Part shown: in pieces, positions 9,339 through 17,265 of the stretch | Numbering within the stretch: position 1 is the first letter of the stretch | Layout: each line of letters starts with the position of its first letter | NCBI RefSeq assembly: GCF_000371805.1 | Contig: NZ_AQUK01000001.1 | Coordinates: 248,001 to 312,000, forward strand | Reading direction: 5' to 3' | Origin: Methanocaldococcus villosus KIN24-T80 | Lineage (GTDB): Archaea > AGJL01 > Methanococci > Methanococcales > Methanocaldococcaceae | DNA length: 64,000 nucleotides | The notes under the pieces: model-generated | The model's database searches: none | What the model was told of the DNA's origin: nothing | Seen by the model: only the letters and a program-made list of their open reading frames with translations | Translations under genes and position numbers: made by a program

Positions 9339-9479
9339 ATGAGATTGAAAGCTAAAAAGATAGAGAGTAGATATGGAAAATTTTTAGTATGTCCAAGATG
9401 TGGAAGGGTTTTTAAAGATTCTAAAGCATACACAAAACATGTTAATAAATCCCATAGACATTTATTTAAAGGTGAATGA
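9339..9479 (+). CDS. C2H2 zinc-finger mini-protein
   Basis: This 46-codon gene starts at ATG 9339, preceded by GGGGTGA, and ends with TGA immediately before the ATG of the ZPR1 gene. The product, rich in basic residues, has a single C2H2 finger: CPRC, 12 residues, then HVNKSH. Members of this small archaeal class are thought to bind nucleic acid or partner proteins, with no known function. The tight arrangement with zpr1 indicates a two-gene operon of zinc-finger proteins. Confidence 0.8.
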   Translation: MRLKAKKIESRYGKFLVCPRCGRVFKDSKAYTKHVNKSHRHLFKGE

Positions 9480-10046
9480 ATGGAGCAGAGAATAGATTGC
9501 CCTGTTTGTGGAGCTAAGAATAGTTTTGTTATTATCACTAATCAATTTGAAATTCCATATTTTGGCCCTGTTTTAGAAACTACTATGATATGTGAAAAAT
9601 GCAACTTTAAAAGAAGTGATGTTTTTCCATTAGAGGTTAGGGAGCCTAAAAGATATAAATTAACTATAAAAGATGAAAGAGATTTATGCAAAAGGGTTGT
9701 TAGAAGCTCTTCAGGATATATAGAAATTCCTGAGCTTGGAGTGGAAATTACTCCTGGACCATTAGCTGAAGGGTTTGTAAGTAATGTTGAAGGGGTTTTG
9801 GAGAGAGTAAATAATATATTAGATACACTATACAGATGGGCAGATTCAGAAGAACAGAAAAAAAGAATAGAAGAAATAAAAGAAAAAATAAAAAGAATAA
9901 AAGAAGGAAAAGAAAAAGCTACATTAATACTAACTGATCCATTAGGGCATAGTGCTATTATTGGAGAAGGTGTTGAGGAAGAAACTTTATCTGAAGAGGA
10001 AATCAATAAGTTAAAAGAAGGAATTATTATTGAGAAAAAATTATAA
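9480..10046 (+). CDS. ZPR1 zinc-finger domain protein
   Basis: The 188-residue protein has the ZPR1 zinc finger CPVC...CEKC (residues about 7-41) and the following ZPR1 beta-barrel features FPLEVREPKRYKLTI, SSSGYIEIPELGVEITPGPLAEGFVSNVEGVL. Archaeal proteins carry a single copy of the module duplicated in eukaryotic ZPR1, which acts with translation factor eEF1A. A coiled-coil, Lys/Glu-rich region (about 118-145) precedes a C-terminal beta segment. AGGTGA precedes the start, inside the end of the upstream mini-gene. Confidence 0.9.
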   Translation: MEQRIDCPVCGAKNSFVIITNQFEIPYFGPVLETTMICEKCNFKRSDVFPLEVREPKRYKLTIKDERDLCKRVVRSSSGYIEIPELGVEITPGPLAEGFVSNVEGVLERVNNILDTLYRWADSEEQKKRIEEIKEKIKRIKEGKEKATLILTDPLGHSAIIGEGVEEETLSEEEINKLKEGIIIEKKL

Positions 10047-10053
10047 AAATTTA

Positions 10054-10116
10054 AAATGGCTCAGATCGGGTAAGTATCATCATACGTCAGATAACCCTCT
10101 TTTCATCATCGCCACT
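10054..10116 (-). ncRNA. C/D-box guide sRNA aimed at two 23S rRNA sites
   Basis: Read on the minus strand, this stretch has all four boxes in order: box C ATGATGA (10103-10109), a 12-nt guide, D' CTGA (10087-10090), a 3-nt spacer, C' ATGATGA (10077-10083), a 12-nt guide, and D CTGA (10061-10064). The flanks AAAGTGGC and GCCATTTT form a closing stem. The D' guide complements 23S bases 29830-29840 and the D guide complements 29860-29869 in this window. By the N+5 rule the predicted 2'-O-methyl sites are C29834 (equivalent to E. coli C1920) and G29863 (about G1949). It lies convergently between the ZPR1 stop and the next gene. Confidence 0.9.
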
Positions 10117-10177
10117 TTTATTTATTAAATATATTATGGTTTTATTTTTTGTGTTTTTAAAATTAATTGTGATCAAA

Positions 10178-10876
10178 ATGGATTGGAAAGGACATACAAT
10201 TTTAGGACTTGTATTTGGATTACCTTTCATCTCTTCTCCAGAACAGATATTTTTAGCTTTAGCAGGAGCATTGTATCCTGATTTAGACCATGATGTTAAG
10301 GAAGATATTGTTAAGAGGGGAATTTATATATCTTTAGGTTTGGTTTTAATAAATATCTTAATCTATTATTTTAAAAAAGAATATTTTAATTTAGATTTAT
10401 TTATCTTATCTGTTTCTGTTCTTTTAATTTATCTTATCCCATATTTTGCAAACCATAGGGGGATAACACATACATTTTGGACATTAATTTTAGTTTCAGT
10501 GATTTTAGGATTTTTGGCATTGAAATTAACTATATTTTCTCCAGTATTAGCAGGAATTATTGTTTTGTTGATGGTTGTTAATGAAAAGCTATTAGGTAAG
10601 ATTTTGATTATTGCTATATTTGGATGGATTGTTTTGGATATTTTAAAGCCACATTCATTAGTTAGTGGAAACCTTTCATATATTTTACCTGTTGCTGTAG
10701 GTTACTTATCTCACATTGTTGGAGATTCAATAACCCCTGCAGGAGTTAAGGCATTTTATCCTATCTCCAAATATAAATTAAGAAAAAAAGAAGGATATAT
10801 TTTGATATTAGTTTGGTTTTTAATGGTTCTTTATATTTGGAAGGATATAATATTGTCTTTATTAATTTTTAAATAG
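10178..10876 (+). CDS. DUF457-type membrane-bound metal-dependent hydrolase
   Basis: The 232-residue integral membrane protein has about six hydrophobic segments and the YdjM/DUF457 polar motifs GHTILG near the N-terminus, [20 protein letters not shown] and [17 protein letters not shown], whose His and Asp residues probably bind metal. The family is loosely called membrane-bound metal-dependent hydrolase; the substrate is unknown. I start at ATG 10178, which follows a GTGAT site and begins MDWKGHT as expected; the frame also runs upstream to 10136. Confidence 0.8.
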   Translation: MDWKGHTILGLVFGLPFISSPEQIFLALAGALYPDLDHDVKEDIVKRGIYISLGLVLINILIYYFKKEYFNLDLFILSVSVLLIYLIPYFANHRGITHTFWTLILVSVILGFLALKLTIFSPVLAGIIVLLMVVNEKLLGKILIIAIFGWIVLDILKPHSLVSGNLSYILPVAVGYLSHIVGDSITPAGVKAFYPISKYKLRKKEGYILILVWFLMVLYIWKDIILSLLIFK

Positions 10877-10926
10877 TTTAAGTAGTTTTGCACTTTATCA
10901 TTATAGTTTTTATTGAGGGATATACT

Positions 10927-11127
10927 ATGTTTATATTTCCAAAAAAGCATTATTTGTATTTTATAATAATATCATATATTGCTTTATTATCTCTAATAAT
11001 ATATTCAATCTATAGTGGAAATTTTAACATAAAGCAGCTACCTGCCTTTTTACTTGCTACACTTTTTATAATAATTATAGTACGTTATTTACAAAAACCA
11101 TGGAAAAATAAAAAATTGCTAATTTAA
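10927..11127 (+). CDS. Small two-TM membrane protein, unknown
   Basis: The 66-residue product starts at ATG 10927 after GAGGGATATACT. It has two hydrophobic helices (about 8-27 and 35-53) and a basic C-terminal tail (KPWKNKKL), so both ends are probably cytoplasmic. I recognise no family. It lies 50 bp after the DUF457 gene on the same strand and may belong to that transcript. Confidence 0.5.
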   Translation: MFIFPKKHYLYFIIISYIALLSLIIYSIYSGNFNIKQLPAFLLATLFIIIIVRYLQKPWKNKKLLI

Positions 11128-11310
11128 ATGAATTTGGTGATAACAAAACAATAAACAAAAAAATTCAAAAATATATTTTGTGGAGAAAATCAAATTAATC
11201 TTTTTATTTTTTATATTAGTTCATATTTTATGAATTTTTATTCTCAATAGAAAAACATATATACTTGATATATGAAATTATAGTTTGTAAATTGTTGGAG
11301 GTGTAAAAAT
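11128..11310 (+). promoter_or_regulatory. Upstream region of the alkaline phosphatase gene
   Basis: The gap has no gene. It holds an inverted repeat CATATAT-ACTTG-ATATATG at 11256-11274 overlapping a possible TATA element, and GGAGGTG just before the phosphatase start. In such AT-rich DNA the repeat may be chance; an operator for phosphate control is possible but not shown. Confidence 0.35.
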
Positions 11311-12792
11311 ATGAAAAAAATATCCGCAACATTGATTATATTTGGACTAATATTTGGAATAATGTTATGTGGATGTGTTAATAAGGCAAATTCAGAGGGA
11401 ATTACTCAAAATACTAACACCTACATTAAAGAAGTTTCCTTCTCTAAAATAGGCTCAAATGAGTCCAAACATAAAGTTAAAAATGTAATTCTATTGATTG
11501 GAGATGGTATGGGTGTCACTCAAGCATATATTGCAGAAAGGTACAAGCAAGAAGTTGAGAATGGTAATTTAGTAATACTAACCAAATTTAAAAATAAAGG
11601 TTTAATAACAACTTATTCAGAGAGCTCTGAAATTACAGATTCTGCTGCTGCAGGAACAGCATTATTGTCAGGATATAAGACATACAATGGAATGATTAAT
11701 ATGAAACCTGATGGCTCCATTCCTAAAAAAACTCTTGGTGAATTGGCTAAAAAAATGGGAAAATCTGTTGGAATTGTAACTACAACAAGAATAACTCATG
11801 CTACTCCTGCCTCTGTTTATGCTCATGTTAAAAGTAGAGAGGAAGAAGATGAGATAGCTGAACAACTATTAGAGTTTGAGCCAACTGTTGCTTTTGGAGG
11901 AGGTTTAGAATATTTCATACCAAAAGATATGAAGGATAGTAAAAGAAAGGATAATAAAAATCTTATTGAAGAATTTAAAAAGAAGGGATATGTAGTTGTG
12001 TTTAATAAAAAAGAATTAGAAAATATTGATATCAATAAAACCAATAAAATTATAGGACTTTTTGCAAAATCACATATGGCTTATGAAGTAGATAGGGAAA
12101 ATATAGATAAATATAAAGATCAACCTTCATTAGCAGAAATGACTGAAATGGCATTAAAAATTCTTGAGAAAAATCCAAAAGGGTTCTTTTTGATGGTTGA
12201 AGGAGGTAGAATAGATCATGCCTGTCATGCCCATGATGCAAAAAGTGAAATAATGGATACAATAGCTTTTGATAATGCTGTTAAAGTAGCTTTAGATTTC
12301 CAAAAAAAGCATCCTGATACATTGATTGTAGTTACAGCAGATCATGAAACTGCAGGAATGAGTGTAGGAACTGGTACAGAGTATTATGCAAACATTACAG
12401 CATTGAAAAATATTAATGCAAGTATAGAATATATGATCAAAGAAATATCAAAAAATTCTACAAAAGAAAACATTTTAAGACTAATTAAAGAACATTGGGG
12501 AATTGAACTAACAGATGATGAGAAGGCATTGTTATTTAAAAAGTCACCAACTTCAAAAATAAATGATAGCTATCTCTTAAGTAAATATCCAAAAATAAAT
12601 AAATATGTTAGAAATTGGGCAGGATTTGCTTTATCTGAAATAGAAAGTAGAAGGGCACATATAGGATGGGCATCATTTGCTCATACAGCTGTACCTGTTC
12701 CTGTTTATGCTATTGGACCAAATTCAGAGATATTTAATGGATTTTATGACAACACAGAAGTTCCAGAAAAAATTAAGGAAGTTTGGGGATAA
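11311..12792 (+). CDS. Alkaline phosphatase, lipoprotein-type
   Basis: The 493-residue protein has a signal sequence with a lipobox-like LCGC ending at Cys22, so it is probably exported and membrane-anchored. The PhoA-type catalytic motifs are present: LLIGDGMGV (metal Asp65), TDSAAAGTALLSG (nucleophile Ser111), VEGGRIDHACHAHD, TADHETAGM and a final H in ASFAHTAVPVPVYA. It hydrolyses phosphomonoesters outside the membrane to supply phosphate. A strong GGAGGTG precedes the ATG. The gene stands alone. Alkaline phosphatase is not something I associate with every member of this group, so lateral gain is possible. Confidence 0.92.
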   Translation: MKKISATLIIFGLIFGIMLCGCVNKANSEGITQNTNTYIKEVSFSKIGSNESKHKVKNVILLIGDGMGVTQAYIAERYKQEVENGNLVILTKFKNKGLITTYSESSEITDSAAAGTALLSGYKTYNGMINMKPDGSIPKKTLGELAKKMGKSVGIVTTTRITHATPASVYAHVKSREEEDEIAEQLLEFEPTVAFGGGLEYFIPKDMKDSKRKDNKNLIEEFKKKGYVVVFNKKELENIDINKTNKIIGLFAKSHMAYEVDRENIDKYKDQPSLAEMTEMALKILEKNPKGFFLMVEGGRIDHACHAHDAKSEIMDTIAFDNAVKVALDFQKKHPDTLIVVTADHETAGMSVGTGTEYYANITALKNINASIEYMIKEISKNSTKENILRLIKEHWGIELTDDEKALLFKKSPTSKINDSYLLSKYPKINKYVRNWAGFALSEIESRRAHIGWASFAHTAVPVPVYAIGPNSEIFNGFYDNTEVPEKIKEVWG

Positions 12793-12823
12793 TTTCTTTT
12801 TTCTATTTTTTTGGTGATAGTTT

Positions 12824-13015
12824 ATGGGTAAACTAAAAATTTATAGAGTTGATGCTACAGAATTTAATAAAAATGTGGGAGACTTTATAAAAAAAGGTGA
12901 ATTTTTAGGATATTTTAAAAATAAAAAAGTAATAGCTAATGAAAATGGTTACATATGTGGAATCTCATTTGATGCAGAAAATCACTGTTTAAATATAATT
13001 ATAGAAATTAGGTGA
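12824..13015 (+). CDS. Small protein of unknown function, next to YibE/F
   Basis: The 63-residue acidic-to-neutral protein starts at ATG 12824 after TTGGTGATAGTTT. The stretch GDFIKKGEFLGYF..KVIANENGYICGISFDAEN resembles the repeated beta-strand pattern of a lipoyl/biotinyl-like barrel-sandwich fold, but there is no modifiable Lys in the usual position, so this is only a resemblance. The following YibE/F gene starts 4 bp after its stop, with the overlapping GGTGAT serving as its ribosome binding site, so the two are one operon. Confidence 0.6.
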   Translation: MGKLKIYRVDATEFNKNVGDFIKKGEFLGYFKNKKVIANENGYICGISFDAENHCLNIIIEIR

Positions 13016-13019
13016 TAGT

Positions 13020-14087
13020 TTGAAAAATAAAATATATATTATTTTTTTGTTTGCTATTTTATTGTTATCAGTTATTTTGGTAGTTATTAACTATAACTAT
13101 AAAAATGATTATTCTATTAAAAAAGGTGTTGTGATAAAGACATATGATAACATTGATTATACTGCTCCAATCAAAATAGGGTTTCAAATAGTTTATGTTA
13201 ATGTTAGTGGTAATATAATAAAGTTTAATAATGTATTAAGAGGCAATTTTTTACTTGATAATTATTTTAAAAAAGGAGATCATGTAGTTGTAGTTTATAA
13301 AGATAACACTCCAATATATTTAGCCTATGATAGAGTTTTTTGGATAATCATGTTTTCAATATTATTTTTAGGATTATTATTTTTAATAGGTGGGTTTAAT
13401 GGTTTTAAAACAGTATTATCATTAATTTTTACAGTGGTAGTGATATATTATATTTTATTACCAAATATTGCTAATGGAACCCCTCCAATAACTCTAACTA
13501 TTATTATAATATTATTAATTGTATTTATATCATATTTTATACTATGTGGATTTAATAAAAAAGCCATATGTTCAGCATTAGGGGCAATATTTGGAGTAGT
13601 TATTAGTGGAATTGTTGGTTATATTGGAATAAATCTTATGAATTTACCTCCAGGAGGATTTTCTGAATTTGTAGAAATGATATTATTTTCAGGACACTAT
13701 TTAGATTTTTATGGAGTATTTATATCTTCCATATTATTAGCATCTTTAGGAGCAATTATGGATGTTTCTATTGATATATCTTCAGGATTGTATGAATTAA
13801 AAAGACATAAGCCAGATATAAGCTTTAAAGAAATGTTTAAAAGTGGTATGAATATAGGTAGAGATATAATGGGTACTATGGCAAATACATTAATATTAGT
13901 TTATGTAGGCTCATTAATGGCTCCAATACTTTATTTCATTATTAAAAATACCCCAATGGAAATAATATTTAGCTACAATATTATAGCATCAGAGGTATTA
14001 GCTAGTTTAGCTGGAAGTATTGGAGTAGTTATGACCGTGCCAATAACAGTAATCTTAGCTTCTTACTTATATACAAAAGTAGAATAA
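13020..14087 (+). CDS. YibE/F-like membrane protein
   Basis: The 355-residue protein has an N-terminal TM, an extracytoplasmic segment (about 30-105) and about seven further TMs. The YibE/F signature region FSGHYLDFYGVFISSILLASLGAIMDVSIDISSGLYEL and GRDIMGTMANTLILVYVGSLMAPILYF is clear. The family is widespread in Firmicutes and some archaea but has no established function; transport is presumed. The start is TTG 13020, supported by GGTGATAG. It follows the 63-residue gene with 4 bp between. Confidence 0.85.
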   Translation: MKNKIYIIFLFAILLLSVILVVINYNYKNDYSIKKGVVIKTYDNIDYTAPIKIGFQIVYVNVSGNIIKFNNVLRGNFLLDNYFKKGDHVVVVYKDNTPIYLAYDRVFWIIMFSILFLGLLFLIGGFNGFKTVLSLIFTVVVIYYILLPNIANGTPPITLTIIIILLIVFISYFILCGFNKKAICSALGAIFGVVISGIVGYIGINLMNLPPGGFSEFVEMILFSGHYLDFYGVFISSILLASLGAIMDVSIDISSGLYELKRHKPDISFKEMFKSGMNIGRDIMGTMANTLILVYVGSLMAPILYFIIKNTPMEIIFSYNIIASEVLASLAGSIGVVMTVPITVILASYLYTKVE

Positions 14088-14451
14088 ATTAAATTATTCT
14101 TTTTTGTTAGTAAATTATTGTTATATCCTGAAATTATTTCGTTGTTCATGTTCATGTTATCACCTTTTTATTGCATTTGGTATTTTCGAAGTATACTTCG
14201 TATGGGTTTTAAAACTTAATAAACGGTGTAGTTTTATTTTGGTTGTGCTATTCAACGAATTCTTTCAGGTTGTCGCTTGCGTAGCAAGCGAGCAACGAAA
14301 ACCGAAGATTTTCGTCTAATTTATCTAAGAGGTAGGAAATAACTTCATAAGGAATTTATTAAGTATATAAGAATTTTTATTTACAAATATAAAATAAAGT
14401 TAATATAATAAAAAGATACAATATATCTACAAACTGCTTAAGTGATAGATA
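14088..14451. other. Intergenic region with hairpins and a possible gene relic
   Basis: No intact gene is seen in these 364 bp. The region holds a perfect palindrome CGAAGTATACTTCG near 14187, a hairpin CGCTTGC-GTA-GCAAGCG near 14273 and another CGAAAA/TTTTCG near 14296. On the minus strand, AAGGTGATAAC precedes an ATG giving a 25-codon frame, and a 34-codon protein-like frame runs upstream of it (RFSLLACYASDNLKEFVE before a stop). Codon-like texture with no start suggests remains of a decayed gene. The plus-strand 71-codon frame here is not protein-like. The last ~60 bp are AT-rich promoter sequence for thiL. Confidence 0.45.
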
Positions 14452-15381
14452 ATGGATGAAATAAAAGTTATAGAAATTGCTAAGAGTTTATTAAACTTTA
14501 AAAGAGACTATGTTGTAAAAGGTATTGATGATGATGGAGCTGTTTTAAAAATTGGGAAAAAATATATAATCTTAACTTCTGATATGATGTTAAGAGAAAC
14601 ACATATTCCTGAAATACTATCAGCATATGAAATTGGAGCTAGGATATTGACAGCAAATGTTTCAGATTTATTAGCAATGGGTGCTGAACCATTAGCTTTT
14701 TTATTATCCCTAGCTGTTGATAGAGATGAGAAATTTATATATGAACTTTATAGGGGTTTAAGTGACTATTCTAAACATTATAATTGTCCTATTGTTGGTG
14801 GAGATACTGTTAAGGGAGATCTGATACTTTCTGGATTTGCTATAGGAATAACAAATAAACCTTTATTTAGAGAAGGGAAAATTAATGATGATATAGCTGT
14901 GACAAATGATATTGGAAGGGTTTATTGTTCTATATATTTATATAATTTATATAAAAAAGGGAAAATTAGTTATAAAGAGTTTTTAAATTATGCTGAAAAA
15001 TATAAAAATATTATGGAAAAGCTTAGAAAACCTGTGGCAAGAATGGAAATACTTGATGTGAAAGAATTTTTACATGGAGCTTGTGATATATCTGATGGGT
15101 TAGCTAAAGAAATAAGATATTTTAAAAACTTTGAAATCTATGGAGATAAATTATTAAAATCTATACCTGAAGATGTTTTATCTTTCTGTGATGAATTTAA
15201 TTTAGATCCTATAAAAGTAGCTTTAAACAGTGGAGAAGAGTTTGAAATATTATTTACAACAGATAAATTAAATAAAGTAAAAAAACATGTGAAGGTCAAT
15301 AAAATAGGAAAAATTATTGAAAATGGACAATATATAGATGGAAAAGAGCTAAAAGATATAGGTTATGTACATAAGTGGTAA
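14452..15381 (+). CDS. thiL: Thiamine-monophosphate kinase
   Basis: The 309-residue protein shows ThiL signatures: GIDDDGAVLKIG, TSDMMLRETHIP, GARILTANVSDLLAMGAEPLAF, VGGDTVKGD, ACDISDGLAKEI and a C-terminal SGEEFEILFT. It phosphorylates thiamine monophosphate to the diphosphate cofactor with ATP. AAGTGATAG precedes the ATG. No thiamine-synthesis neighbour is present, though a YjbQ-type thiamine-phosphate synthase relative lies far away at 62523. Confidence 0.93.
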   Translation: MDEIKVIEIAKSLLNFKRDYVVKGIDDDGAVLKIGKKYIILTSDMMLRETHIPEILSAYEIGARILTANVSDLLAMGAEPLAFLLSLAVDRDEKFIYELYRGLSDYSKHYNCPIVGGDTVKGDLILSGFAIGITNKPLFREGKINDDIAVTNDIGRVYCSIYLYNLYKKGKISYKEFLNYAEKYKNIMEKLRKPVARMEILDVKEFLHGACDISDGLAKEIRYFKNFEIYGDKLLKSIPEDVLSFCDEFNLDPIKVALNSGEEFEILFTTDKLNKVKKHVKVNKIGKIIENGQYIDGKELKDIGYVHKW

Positions 15382-15457
15382 ACTTTACTTTATTAAAAAT
15401 AAAGTTTTTATAATAAGATAATTTATTATTATTTATATAAAATTTTATAGTGAAATT

Positions 15458-16561
15458 ATGCCTATTAATGATGAAGAACTAGTTGAGATTTTTAAAAAAT
15501 TAAATAATAATGTTATTAAAGTAAATTATGCGAGGTTTTCTATAGTTGATATTCCCTATAATGTAAGATTAAAGCTTTGGGAAAATCTTAAAGAAGCTTA
15601 TAAAAAATATTTAAAAAAAGATTATATCTACTTTCCTGACTTAGATAAAGAAATAAAAAAATATTTTGAATGGACATTATCTGTTATTGCTTTCTCATTC
15701 TATTACAATAATGAACCATTCCCTGAAATATATAAATATAATGATAGTGAGCTTAAAGCAGTTGAATACCTATTAAAACTAAAACCTATTGAAGGTTATA
15801 GTGTAAATGACATTATTAAAGCTATAAAAGAAAAGAATAATAATGAGATATTGTATGTTTTAAAAGAATATGTAAATAAGATATCTTATAGAATGGGAGA
15901 ATTGTTAAAAGGTATTAAAAATCCTATATTAAAAGAATATATTTATGAAAAATGGCTTTTATATAAATCAAAAATTGATGAAGCCTTAGTTTATGCATTA
16001 AAAGATCCATGGTTTGTAGAGTTTTTAAAATGTAATGGTATAGAAGATTGTAAAAAACTATTAAAGAATAAAGAAATTAATTTTGATTTAGAATGTTATA
16101 GAAAATGGTTTTATAGAAAAATAAAAGAAAAATTAAATGATATGATAGAAAATGGTTTGTCTAAAATTGAAAATAAAAAATATAAAATAAAATATATTGA
16201 TGATAAAAATAAAATCTTAGCTATTTTAGAAGAGAAAAAACCCTTACCTATAAAAAGATCAAAAATATTATTATACTGTGTTTGTAAAAACAATCTTATC
16301 AGTTTAAAAGATTTGTTAAACATTTTAAAAAGATTAAATTTTAATAACAATTTTAAAAAGGTTATAGTGGTTGTAGCTTCTTCAGTAGGATTTGATGAAA
16401 GGGCAATATATGTTTTAAATTCAGAGTATTTTATAAATAATGTTTTAAAAGACAAAATTTCATTGATATTGTTAGATATTAAAAGGGGTAAGGTTTATTA
16501 TGGATTAGAGGATGAGTATGCAAAAGCTTTAGATTTTCCAAAATTACTATATTTTGAGTGA
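15458..16561 (+). CDS. Conserved methanogen protein of unknown function (DUF530-like)
   Basis: The 367-residue soluble protein is Lys/Glu-rich with mixed helices and no TM segment. It has a short Cys pattern at CVCKNN (about residue 274) and a C-terminal alpha/beta part (KKVIVVVASSVGFDERAIYVLNSEYF) that looks like a small Rossmann-type core. It resembles proteins found only in methanogens; the DUF530 label is from memory and tentative. No catalytic motif is recognisable. The downstream radical SAM gene starts 5 bp after its stop, so both are probably one transcript. Confidence 0.6.
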   Translation: MPINDEELVEIFKKLNNNVIKVNYARFSIVDIPYNVRLKLWENLKEAYKKYLKKDYIYFPDLDKEIKKYFEWTLSVIAFSFYYNNEPFPEIYKYNDSELKAVEYLLKLKPIEGYSVNDIIKAIKEKNNNEILYVLKEYVNKISYRMGELLKGIKNPILKEYIYEKWLLYKSKIDEALVYALKDPWFVEFLKCNGIEDCKKLLKNKEINFDLECYRKWFYRKIKEKLNDMIENGLSKIENKKYKIKYIDDKNKILAILEEKKPLPIKRSKILLYCVCKNNLISLKDLLNILKRLNFNNNFKKVIVVVASSVGFDERAIYVLNSEYFINNVLKDKISLILLDIKRGKVYYGLEDEYAKALDFPKLLYFE

Positions 16562-16566
16562 TAAAA

Positions 16567-17265
16567 ATGAGAGTAGCAGGCATTGTTGATTTATCAACTA
16601 TAGACTATCCAAAAAAGTGTGCATCAGTTATTTTTTTATCTGGTTGTAATATGAGATGTCCATATTGTCATAATCTAAAATATGTATTAGAAAATGGTAA
16701 AGAGATGAGCATAGAGGAGATTTTTGACAATATTGATTTTTTATTTGCTGATGCAGTTGTTATATCTGGAGGAGAGCCTACATTACAAAGAGATGTAGTA
16801 GATTTAGCTAAATTTTTTAAAGAGAGAGGATTTTCTGTTAAATTAGATACCAATGGTTCTAATCCTAATGTAGTTAGGGAGATGTTAGATTATATTGATT
16901 ATATAGCAATAGATGTTAAATGTTCTTTTAGTAGATATAAAGAATTTGTAAAATATGATGGAAATATAAAAGAGAAGATTTTGGAAATAATAAAAATGTG
17001 TAAAAATAAAGTTTTTGTAGAATGTAGAACCACATTTGTTCCAAAATATTTAAATGAAAAAGATATAGAAGAGATTGCTAAAACTGTTAAAGACTGTGAT
17101 CTTTATGCCATTCAACAGTTTGATCCAAAAGATGCTTATGACACCTCTCTTAAAAAAATATCTCCACCAAATGAAAAAGAGTTAATAAATTTAGGTAAAT
17201 TAGCTAGAAAATATATAAAAAATGTAATTGTAAGGACATTTGATAGAGAGATATTAATAGATTAA
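16567..17265 (+). CDS. Radical SAM activase, anaerobic NrdG-like
   Basis: The 232-residue protein carries the radical SAM cluster CNMRCPYC (Cys27, 31, 34), followed by VVISGGEPTLQ (SAM-binding GGE) and FSVKLDTNGSNP. The opening MRVAGIVDLSTIDYPKKCASVIFLSGC is typical of the archaeal anaerobic ribonucleotide-reductase activating protein subfamily (TIGR02495 type). It would form a glycyl radical on a partner enzyme, but no such partner is adjacent, so the assignment is by subfamily only. ATG 16567 is preferred; the upstream GTG 16558 is part of the ribosome binding site. Confidence 0.8.
   Translation: MRVAGIVDLSTIDYPKKCASVIFLSGCNMRCPYCHNLKYVLENGKEMSIEEIFDNIDFLFADAVVISGGEPTLQRDVVDLAKFFKERGFSVKLDTNGSNPNVVREMLDYIDYIAIDVKCSFSRYKEFVKYDGNIKEKILEIIKMCKNKVFVECRTTFVPKYLNEKDIEEIAKTVKDCDLYAIQQFDPKDAYDTSLKKISPPNEKELINLGKLARKYIKNVIVRTFDREILID

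Noticed and set aside
11256-11274. Inverted repeat as a Pho-type operator
   Set aside because: Composed of AT steps only and could be chance; kept as a note within the upstream region, not as a finding.
14104-14319. 71-codon plus-strand frame
   Set aside because: Cys/Phe/Leu-rich without a credible start site, crossing palindromes; not protein-like.
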